A stretch of 64,000 nucleotides of DNA from DATARR01 sp036376245. GTDB lineage: Bacteria; Acidobacteriota; Thermoanaerobaculia; Multivoradales; UBA5704. Both the position numbers and the translations under genes were made by a program. Below, piece by piece: positions 38,210-45,197 of this stretch (its first letter is position 1; the number at the start of each line of letters is the position of its first letter). The stretch covers positions 49,597-113,596 of the forward strand of contig DASVAS010000063.1 in assembly GCA_036376245.1 (NCBI GenBank), written 5' to 3'. The notes beneath the pieces are model-generated. The model made no database searches. It was given only the letters and a program-made list of their open reading frames with translations, and was not told the DNA's origin.

Positions 38210-41029
38210 TCAGGCCAGATCCGGCTCGCCGCAGCGTTCGAGGATCGCGGCGCGGCAGGCGTCCCGGAGCCGGACGCCCGCGTGCCATCCGGAGCCTTCG
38301 GGAGAGACGGGCGGCAGGACGGTCACGGAGATTTCGCCGCGGCGCGGGAAGAAGGTGTCGCCGCGGAAGATCCCGCGCGTACCCCGTAGGGCCACCGGCA
38401 CGACCGGGACCCCGGCGTCCACGGCGACCGCGAAGGTCCCCATGCGGAACGGCAGGAGGCCGGGGTAGCGCCGGAAGGTTCCTTCGGGATAGATCACCAG
38501 CGAGTCGCCCCCCTGCACCGCCTCCAGAGCCTTGCGGGTCTCCCCCGCTCCCTGCGTGGCGTCGAAGCGTTCCACGAAGAGAGTCCCCAGCCGCCGCAGC
38601 AGCGTCCGGGGCACGAAATTCTTCTCCAGCTCCCGCTTGACCACGTACGCGAAGTCCGGCGGCAGCAGGGCGGTCAGGACGAAGCCGTCCAGGTAGCTCT
38701 GGTGATTGGCGGCGACGATGCACGGCCGCGCTCCCGCGAAATGCTCCAGACCCTCGATCCGGGCGCGGACACCCACGCTCCGCAGCAGCAGCCGGGCCGC
38801 GCCGCGGGCGAGGCGCCGCCGCCGGGCGAGCCCCGGCGCGGCCACCACCACCGTCCAGATCGGCAGGGCCAGGAGCGAGACCGCCAGATAGAACCAGACG
38901 GCGTAGAGGACGTCTCCCGCCGAGCGCAGCCAGCGGGCGGCCTGAGCCCACAGGCCGGAGACGGCGAGACGGGCGAGTTGCGCCCCCAAGGCCGAGCCGC
39001 TCTTGCCGATCCGGCCCGACTCGTAGATCTCGCGGCTCGCCGTCCGGCGGATCTTGCCGCTGGAAGTCTTCGGCACGGTGTGGGGCGGCGCGAGGACGAC
39101 GTCGTCGGCGGGCGTGCCCAGCAGGTCCACCGCCACGTCCTGGACCGCCTGGCGCAGGCGCTCCAGGGCCTCGCCGTCCGTCTCCCGGGTCTCGGCCAGG
39201 ATCACCAGGCGCTCGGTGCCGGTCGCCGGGTCGGGGCTGCCGAAGACCGCCACGCACCCCTTGCGCACCCCGGGCACGTCCCCCACCGCCCCCTCCAGCT
39301 CGTGGGGGTAGAGGTTGCGCCCGGCGCGGATGATGACGTCCTTGACCCGGCCGGTGATGTAGACCTCGCCGCCCGCGATGTAGGCGAGGTCCCCGGAGTC
39401 CCGCCACTCGCCGCGGACCAGCTTCGCCGTGGCCTCGGGATTGCGGAAGTAGCCGCTGGTGGCCGAGGGGCCCTTGAACTCCAGGCGGCCCTGCCGGCGT
39501 TCCTCCAATTCGCGGCCGGCGTCGTCCACGATGCGGATCTCGTGGTCCGGCAGCGGCACGCCGCAGGAGACGAACCGCAGGGCGTGGGCATCGTCCGGCG
39601 CGGCGGGCACGGCCCGGCCCGAGTCCTGGAAGGGCTCGCGCTGGATCGTGTCCACCAGCGGCGGCCGGCCCAGGGTCGGGAAGGCCAGGGCCAGGGAGTT
39701 CTCCGCCAGGCCGTAGACCGGGGCCAGGGAGCCGGGCCGGAAGCCGTAGGGCTCGTAACGCTCGATGAACTTCCGCACCGCCTCGGGGCTCACCGGCTCG
39801 GCGCCGTTCAGGGCCATGCGCCAGGAGGAGAGGTCGAGCCCGTCGATCTCCTCGTCCGTGACGCGGTTGACGCACAGCTCGTAGGCGAAGTTGGGAGCGG
39901 CGGAGAGCGTCCCGCGGTGGCGGTGGATCGCCCACAGCCAGCGCGAAGGCCGGGCGAGGAAGGTCAGCGGCGACATCAGCACCAGCGGCAGGCCGAAGTA
40001 GAGGCCGCCCATCCAGCAGCCGATCAGGCCCATGTCGTGGTACAGCGGCAGCCAGCTCACGATGACGTCCTCGGGGAGGATCTCCGCCCCCTTGCCGATG
40101 GCCCGCAGGTTGGCCAGCAGGTTGGCGTGGGTGAGGACGACGCCCTTGGGATTGCCCGTGCTGCCGGAGGTGAACTGGAGGAAGGCCACGTCCTCCTCGC
40201 GGACCGGGATGGGGAGCCACTCCTCGCGCCCGGGGGCCGAGAGCTCGGCCACGGTGACGACCTTGCGCACGCCGGGAAGCTGGGCGCTGAGCAGGCGGGC
40301 CAGGGGGAGCACCTCGGGGAACGCGACGAGCACCTCGGCGCCGGCGGTCTGGAGGATGCCGGCCTGGCGGCGGAGGTGGTCCTCGATCTGGCTCTTGCGG
40401 GCCGGGGGATAGAGCGGAACGGGGACGCCGCCCGCGAGCTGGGCGCCGAAGAAGGCGGCGAAGTACTCCAGTCCCGTCGGCAGCATGAGGCCGACCGCCT
40501 GGCCCCGCCCCACGCCCAGCCGTGCCAGCCCGGAAGCCACGGCCCGCGCGCGGCGGAGCAGCTCGCCGTAGGTCAGCTCCTCGGGATCGCCGTCGCCCGG
40601 GTAGTAGAGGATGTGCCGCCGGTCGGGATGCCGCTGGGCGTGCCACTCCAGCACCTCGACCAGCGTGCGGGTCCGGTCCGGGGCGGCTTCGGCGGCCTCC
40701 CCGGGCAGCGCCAGGATCTCCGGCGCGCCCGCGGAACGGGGATGGGCGGCCAGCAGGGCCTGTAGGAGGTCGCGGGGGGTCTCGGCCGAGCCCAGCAGGT
40801 CCTCGGGGAGGCGGACGCCGAAGCTCACTTCCAGCCGGGCCAGCAGCTCGACGCGGCCCAGGCTGTCCAGCCCGAGGTCCCGCTCCAGCGACGCGTCGAG
40901 GGTGAGCGAGCGCCAGGACTGGCGCTGCGGCTGCAGCTCCCGGGCGAGACCCTGGACCACCGCCATCACCGTCTCCGGCGACGGGGCCAGGGCCTCTTCG
41001 GAGCTTGTTTTTTCCGGGGCGAGCGTCAC
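38210..41029 (-). CDS. ACP / fatty acyl-AMP ligase / PlsC acyltransferase fusion
   Basis: 939 residues with three domains in order. An acyl carrier domain (about 20-100) has the phosphopantetheine site DLGLDSLGRVEL. An AMP-binding domain (about 125-670) resembles FAAL enzymes: FLQFTSGSTGNPKGVVLTH, YGLAENSLALAFP, DSGDLAYI, and the catalytic Lys in TSSGKIRRT. A membrane segment follows (VWFYLAVSLLALPIW). The PlsC-type acyltransferase (about 740-939) has ANHQSYLDGF and YPEGTFRRYPG. Such an order could load a free fatty acid onto the in-cis ACP and pass it to a lipid acceptor at the membrane. It pairs with the downstream acyl-CoA synthetase. Confidence 0.9.
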   Translation of the reverse strand: MTLAPEKTSSEEALAPSPETVMAVVQGLARELQPQRQSWRSLTLDASLERDLGLDSLGRVELLARLEVSFGVRLPEDLLGSAETPRDLLQALLAAHPRSAGAPEILALPGEAAEAAPDRTRTLVEVLEWHAQRHPDRRHILYYPGDGDPEELTYGELLRRARAVASGLARLGVGRGQAVGLMLPTGLEYFAAFFGAQLAGGVPVPLYPPARKSQIEDHLRRQAGILQTAGAEVLVAFPEVLPLARLLSAQLPGVRKVVTVAELSAPGREEWLPIPVREEDVAFLQFTSGSTGNPKGVVLTHANLLANLRAIGKGAEILPEDVIVSWLPLYHDMGLIGCWMGGLYFGLPLVLMSPLTFLARPSRWLWAIHRHRGTLSAAPNFAYELCVNRVTDEEIDGLDLSSWRMALNGAEPVSPEAVRKFIERYEPYGFRPGSLAPVYGLAENSLALAFPTLGRPPLVDTIQREPFQDSGRAVPAAPDDAHALRFVSCGVPLPDHEIRIVDDAGRELEERRQGRLEFKGPSATSGYFRNPEATAKLVRGEWRDSGDLAYIAGGEVYITGRVKDVIIRAGRNLYPHELEGAVGDVPGVRKGCVAVFGSPDPATGTERLVILAETRETDGEALERLRQAVQDVAVDLLGTPADDVVLAPPHTVPKTSSGKIRRTASREIYESGRIGKSGSALGAQLARLAVSGLWAQAARWLRSAGDVLYAVWFYLAVSLLALPIWTVVVAAPGLARRRRLARGAARLLLRSVGVRARIEGLEHFAGARPCIVAANHQSYLDGFVLTALLPPDFAYVVKRELEKNFVPRTLLRRLGTLFVERFDATQGAGETRKALEAVQGGDSLVIYPEGTFRRYPGLLPFRMGTFAVAVDAGVPVVPVALRGTRGIFRGDTFFPRRGEISVTVLPPVSPEGSGWHAGVRLRDACRAAILERCGEPDLA

Positions 41030-41077
41030 GGAGGGGACGCTACCCGCGATTCAAGGGAAAGACAAGGTGCCGGCGGG

Positions 41078-42742
41078 CTAGACCGCCCGCAGCATCGGCC
41101 GCCGGGGCTCGCCCATGCCGATCTCGAACTGATCCTCTTCCAGGTTCAGGTGGACGTGGAGGTCGACCGTCTCCAGGAGCTGCTCCATGAAGAAGTAGCG
41201 GAGCGGGGCGATGTGGACCTCTTCCTTCTTCCACTCGCCGAACAGGTCTTGCAGCAGGTGCTTCTCCGAGATGAGCTGCTGGCCGCACCAGCGCCGGATC
41301 ACGGGGTGCAGGTAGACGCTCTCGTCCGCCTTGCTCGGCTCGGGGTTGCGCGGGATGTTGAACGGATCCCCCTCGATCTTCCCGAGCTCCAGGGAGATCG
41401 TGTAGTAGTGGCTCTTCTGGCCGATCTCGCTGTCGTGGATGTAGGCGAGGGGCATCTCCTCGTAGTAGACGGCGTGGTCCCAGTCCTCGTCGACCACGAT
41501 CACGTCGTGGAGGAAGCCGAACTGCTGCCAGAGGGCCGAGCTGCGGTTGATCCGCGCGAGGGCGGCCTCGAGCAGGCCCTCCGGAGTCGCCTCGATCTCG
41601 CGGCTGGGCAGCCACTCGCGGCGGTGGTGCTTCTTCTCCAGCATCCGGTGGAGAGCCCGCACGTTGTAGCGGAAGCCGTGGATGAAGCCGGAAGTGTGCT
41701 TCTTGAAGTCGTTCGCCTGCATGAGCGTGCCGGCGAAGTAGAGGCCCGGCACGTTGATCGACTCCCACTCGGAGGTCTGCGCCGGGAAGCGGTTGTTGAT
41801 GACCAGCTCGGGCCGGCACTCCTCGGCGAAGATCGAGTCGTCGAAGCGGAAGCCGGTGCAGACGATCACCCGGTCGTAGATCAGCTCCTCGGTCTCGCCG
41901 TGGGCGTGGCTGTAGCGCACGGAGACCGCCAGCACGCCCTCGCGGCGCTCGATGCGCTCGATGACGCAGTCGAGCACGGCGTTCTGGGTCGTGAGCTGGT
42001 AGGTGTCGAGGAAGTTGTTGTTGACGGCCCGCAGGTGCCCCACGTAATGAGTCTTCCAGGCCAGCTTCACCGGGTTGGGGCTGGCGACGTGGATCATCGC
42101 GGTCGTCGGGATCAGGTTGTCCGCGGTCTCGAAGGCCGAGTTGCCCTTGCCCAGGACCAGCACCCGCTGGTTGGCGAAGTCCTCGGGGTCGACCGAGACG
42201 TCGACGTAGTTCTCGCACTGCTCGATGCCCGGGATCGACGGCACATAGGGCTTGCTCACCCCCGTGGCCACGATCAGGCGCTTGCAGGAGAAGACGTTGC
42301 CCTGGTCGTCCAGGAGCCGGAACTGGGTCTCGCGGGGCTTCTCGATGCGCAGGACCCGCGTGTTGCAGCGGACGTTGAGCTCGTGGTGGTCGGCGTAGTC
42401 GGCGAGGTAGCGGATCAGCTCGTCGGCCGGCGGGAAGTACTTGCGGCTGTAGTTCCTGAAGGTCAGCTTGCCGTCGCCCTCCTCGTCGAGGAGCGAGTTC
42501 CAGTCGAAGCGGAGGTTGATCTCGGGGTCTTCGAAGCCCGTGTAGACCTTGTTGCTGGAGAGCAGGGTGCGGTGACGCGGGAACTGCCGGAAGAAGTTGC
42601 CGGGCGTCTCGCCGGCTTCGAGGATGAGGTAGCTGTGTCCGGCCCGGGAGAGGTGGTGGCCCATCTGCAGGCCCGCGGGCCCCGCGCCAAGGATGATGTA
42701 CTCGTAATTGACTTCCCCACCAAAGCTTACGCTACGGTTCAT
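41078..42742 (-). CDS. FAD/NAD(P)-dependent flavoprotein oxidoreductase (FOXRED2-like)
   Basis: 554 residues. A FAD-binding Rossmann motif GAGPAGLQMGHHLSRAG lies near residue 18, a second nucleotide site VLVLGKGNSAFETADNL near 195, and ATGVSKPYVP and CTGFRFDDSIF fit flavin monooxygenase-like enzymes. The ~150-residue C-terminal extension is unassigned. It is first gene of the minus-strand lipid set, 48 bases before the ACP-FAAL-PlsC gene. Oxidation of a lipid intermediate is a reasonable inference, but the substrate is unknown. The 257-base upstream gap 42743-42999 holds no gene that I can see. Confidence 0.85.
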   Translation of the reverse strand: MNRSVSFGGEVNYEYIILGAGPAGLQMGHHLSRAGHSYLILEAGETPGNFFRQFPRHRTLLSSNKVYTGFEDPEINLRFDWNSLLDEEGDGKLTFRNYSRKYFPPADELIRYLADYADHHELNVRCNTRVLRIEKPRETQFRLLDDQGNVFSCKRLIVATGVSKPYVPSIPGIEQCENYVDVSVDPEDFANQRVLVLGKGNSAFETADNLIPTTAMIHVASPNPVKLAWKTHYVGHLRAVNNNFLDTYQLTTQNAVLDCVIERIERREGVLAVSVRYSHAHGETEELIYDRVIVCTGFRFDDSIFAEECRPELVINNRFPAQTSEWESINVPGLYFAGTLMQANDFKKHTSGFIHGFRYNVRALHRMLEKKHHRREWLPSREIEATPEGLLEAALARINRSSALWQQFGFLHDVIVVDEDWDHAVYYEEMPLAYIHDSEIGQKSHYYTISLELGKIEGDPFNIPRNPEPSKADESVYLHPVIRRWCGQQLISEKHLLQDLFGEWKKEEVHIAPLRYFFMEQLLETVDLHVHLNLEEDQFEIGMGEPRRPMLRAV

Positions 42743-42999
42743 CTTGGACTCCCCCCATAAGATGCCGCCTACTGGCGTCTGCGGCGAAAAGATTTGAATC
42801 TACGTCGCTATATAAGTGGCCGCACAAGGTGATTTCGGGACAAGCTTCGTGACACGGATCGCCAACTTGTCACACGGCTGTAACATCCGGCCCTCAGCGG
42901 GCCCCGGTTCCGGGGGCTCTCCGCGCCCCGCCGGCCGAAGCCTCAACCCCCTGGTCCCCGTGTAGTACGCTATGGCCCCGAACTCGGGCGGAGCGCATC

Positions 43000-43557
43000 T
43001 TGATCACGGACACAGGGAAGAAGCCTACGGAGTATTCGACCGATTACGAGCAGCTCCACCGCGACCTCGTGCGGGCCGTGGACCGCGTCTGCCCGCACTG
43101 GATGAGGGACCGCGCGGACGACCTCGTCCAGGTGGCGCTGATGCGGGTGATGGAGATCCAGAGGAAGAAGGAAGGGACCGCCGAGTTCACCGCCTTCTAC
43201 CTGCGCAAGGCCGCCTACAGCGCCCTGATCGACGAGATCCGCCGCCTGCGCCGCCGCCAGGAGGTCTCCCTCGAAGGCGAGAGCGACGAGGACGAGCCGG
43301 TCTCCTACGATCCCGCCGCGCCCACCCCCGACCCGGAGCGGGCCTCGGCCGGCCGCGAGATCGGACGGGCCATCCGCGACTGCCTGGGCCTGATGGTGGC
43401 GCCGCGCCGCCACGCCGTGACCCTCAACCTCCAGGGGCACAGCGTGCCGGACATCGGCAAGCTCATGGGCTGGACCGCCAAGAAGGCGGAAAACCTGGTC
43501 TACCGGGGGATGGCCGACCTGCGCGGCTGCCTCACCTCGAAGGGGATCGAGGCCTAG
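43000..43557 (+). CDS. ECF-type RNA polymerase sigma factor
   Basis: 185 residues. Region 2 is ADDLVQVALMRVMEIQ and AFYLRKAAYSALIDEIRRLRR. Region 4 is LNLQGHSVPDIGKLMGWTAKKAENLVYRGMADL, a helix-turn-helix with the ENL-VYRG form of the usual R-L-x-R-A helix. Start TTG 43000 follows GGCGGAG at good spacing. Its stop overlaps the stop of a small converging gene (43554-43664). A zinc-binding membrane anti-sigma-like protein is encoded at 43881, so these probably form a regulatory pair that may drive the downstream peptide/CHAT genes. Confidence 0.88.
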   Translation: MITDTGKKPTEYSTDYEQLHRDLVRAVDRVCPHWMRDRADDLVQVALMRVMEIQRKKEGTAEFTAFYLRKAAYSALIDEIRRLRRRQEVSLEGESDEDEPVSYDPAAPTPDPERASAGREIGRAIRDCLGLMVAPRRHAVTLNLQGHSVPDIGKLMGWTAKKAENLVYRGMADLRGCLTSKGIEA

Positions 43558-43664
43558 AACCGCGCCACCATGCCGGCCAGCAGGAACCCGAACAGCGCGA
43601 ACAGCGGCAGGCTGGCCAGCACCCAGGGCAGCTCGATCCTGACGGTCTTCGTCTTGATCTTCAT
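43554..43664 (-). CDS. 36-residue single-span membrane peptide
   Basis: It starts MKIKTKTVRIELPW and continues into one hydrophobic helix (VLASLPLFALFGFLLAGMV), ending ARF. A very strong SD (AGGAGGAGG, ~6 bases before ATG 43664) supports translation. The N terminus is positive, so N-in topology is likely. It converges on the ECF sigma gene with stops overlapping by two bases. It may modulate the sigma/anti-sigma pair or be an independent membrane peptide; no family is recognised. Confidence 0.6.
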   Translation of the reverse strand: MKIKTKTVRIELPWVLASLPLFALFGFLLAGMVARF

Positions 43665-43880
43665 AGCATCCTCCTCCTGCCTGGAGAACGAGAGGAGCGG
43701 CCCCATCCCCTCACCGGCGATTTCTTCTATACGCGCGAGGGTGAGGGACTTTACACCTCCGATACGTTCTTCTCCCCGGAGCGGCCCGACAGGCAGCCTC
43801 CGAAGCATGGAGGCGCCGAGGCGGACCGAGGAGATTGAATCTTCAATTTCGTTTGGATGAGTAGGAAGAGAGGTGCGACC

Positions 43881-44555
43881 ATGACCGACGACGCCAACCA
43901 TTTCGCGAGACTCCGCGCCGCGTTCCAGGCCCCGGCGGGGCCGGCCCCGGCTCCCGAGACCTGCCCGGCCCCGGAGACGCTCTGGGCGGGCGTCCGCGGT
44001 GAGCTGCAGCCTCAGCAGATGCGGGACGTGCTGGACCACACGACCTCCTGTGCCTCCTGCGCCGAGGACTGGCGGCTGGCGGCGGAGATCGAGCGCGAGG
44101 CGTCCCGCACGGCGACCGCCGTGCCCGGCAAGGTGATCGTCGGCCGCTTCGGCCAGTGGCGTCCCCTTGCGGCGGCCGCCGCCCTCGCGGCCGGGCTGCT
44201 CATCGCGGTGGGCGTCTACCGGACCGGCGACTTCGGCCCCCAGGATCCCACCTACCGCAACGTCGAGCAGACGGAAGTGCGCTCGCTCCTCCCCGAAGGC
44301 CAGGCGCTGCCCCGCCAGGGAGCCATGCTGCGCTGGACCCCGGTCCCCGGCGCCACCTCCTACGACGTGCAGGTGAGCACCGAGGACCTCCAGGTGGTCG
44401 CCACCGCCCAGGGTCAGACCGCCACGGAGTACCGCATCCCCGCGGGCAACCTCTCCGGCTTCGCGCCGGGGACCCGGCTCCTGTGGCAGGTCGACGCCGT
44501 CTTCCCCGACGGCACCCGCCAGAGCTCGCCGACCTTCACCACCCCTTTGAAATAA
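43881..44555 (+). CDS. Membrane anti-sigma-like protein with FN3-like ectodomain
   Basis: 224 residues. The N-terminal cytosolic part has a zinc-type anti-sigma motif, DHTTSCASCAEDW (H-x3-C-x2-C). A transmembrane helix follows (LAAAAALAAGLLIAVGVY), then an outer beta-sandwich-like domain (LRWTPVPGATSYDVQV ... LLWQVDAVFPDGTRQSSP) resembling fibronectin III. ATG 43881 is chosen because GAGAGGTG precedes it; an in-frame ATG at 43857 lacks an SD. It would hold the ECF sigma at the membrane until an outside signal acts. Confidence 0.78.
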   Translation: MTDDANHFARLRAAFQAPAGPAPAPETCPAPETLWAGVRGELQPQQMRDVLDHTTSCASCAEDWRLAAEIEREASRTATAVPGKVIVGRFGQWRPLAAAAALAAGLLIAVGVYRTGDFGPQDPTYRNVEQTEVRSLLPEGQALPRQGAMLRWTPVPGATSYDVQVSTEDLQVVATAQGQTATEYRIPAGNLSGFAPGTRLLWQVDAVFPDGTRQSSPTFTTPLK

Positions 44556-44810
44556 GCCGCCTCTTCTCTCCGTCAGCCCCCTCGTTCCGGCTCGCCGCCG
44601 GCGAGGGGTTGCCGCTTTTCCTCTAAGTAAATCAACGACTTACAGTGAGCGCCGGGCGAAACAAAAAGATTGTGGCGACGTATCGAAGACAAGTGAGGGG
44701 ATCGGGACGCCGGCTTCGTTCTACCTCCTGGAAGGACAACGAGAGAGAACACCGAGACCCGAACGAAACCTGAATCCAATCGAAACTTAGACGCCACGGG
44801 AGACACGAAC

Positions 44811-44939
44811 ATGAGCGACGAGATCAAGAACGAGACGCAGCCGGCCCTGACGGTCGAGACGAAGAGCGAATCCAACGAGAACGATCCGACCTGCTGCACT
44901 TCGCCGCCGAGCACCGATCCTCCGCCGCCGAAGGGCTGA
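44811..44939 (+). CDS. Tiny acidic peptide 1 ending CCTSPPSTDPPPPKG
   Basis: 42 residues: a charged, Asn/Glu/Thr-rich N-terminal half (MSDEIKNETQPALTVETK) and then NDPTCCTSPPSTDPPPPKG. SD GGGAG lies 9 bases before the ATG. The next small gene ends in exactly the same 15 residues. Between the two, the last 15 codons differ at four third positions and at no amino acid, which is strong evidence for selection on the protein. The vicinal Cys pair plus Pro-rich tail suggests a precursor, a signalling tag or a protease substrate. No family is recognised. It lies between the anti-sigma and CHAT genes. Confidence 0.75.
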   Translation: MSDEIKNETQPALTVETKSESNENDPTCCTSPPSTDPPPPKG

Positions 44940-44975
44940 TCCCAGAGATCGACCGGAAGCAACAGGAGACCAATC

Positions 44976-45095
44976 ATGAGCAATAAGATGAAGGACGCCA
45001 AGATCGAAAAGGTGAAGACCAAGGAGACCGAGGACCCCAATCCGGCTTGCTGCACCTCGCCTCCGAGCACCGATCCGCCGCCCCCGAAGGGCTGA
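44976..45095 (+). CDS. Tiny basic/acidic peptide 2 ending CCTSPPSTDPPPPKG
   Basis: 39 residues. The N-terminal half is Lys/Glu-rich (MSNKMKDAKIEKVKTKE) and differs from peptide 1, whereas NPACCTSPPSTDPPPPKG is the shared tail. SD AGGAG lies 8 bases before ATG 44976. There are 36 bases between the two peptide genes, and a strong terminator follows. A variable N-terminal half and fixed C-terminal half is opposite to the usual RiPP pattern, so the constant part may be the functional or recognised element. Confidence 0.75.
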   Translation: MSNKMKDAKIEKVKTKETEDPNPACCTSPPSTDPPPPKG

Positions 45096-45129
45096 TCGGT
45101 CAGGTTCCCACCTCCTCTACATACAGACA

Positions 45130-45158
45130 GGGCGGCTCTCCGGAGCCGCCCTTCGCTT
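45130..45158 (+). terminator. Terminator after the twin peptide genes
   Basis: GGGCGGCTC (45130-45138), loop TCCG, GAGCCGCCC (45143-45151), then TTCGCTTT. It separates the peptide genes from the CHAT gene, which would allow the peptides to be made in excess of the protease. Confidence 0.8.
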
Positions 45159-45197
45159 TCCGCGCCGGTTGCCGCGCTGCGGTAGACTTCACGGGTG

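Noticed and set aside
42743..42999. Non-coding RNA or tRNA in the 257-base gap before the ECF sigma gene
   Set aside because: No cloverleaf, conserved tRNA motif or strong hairpin with terminator was found; only a weak TATATA on the minus strand.
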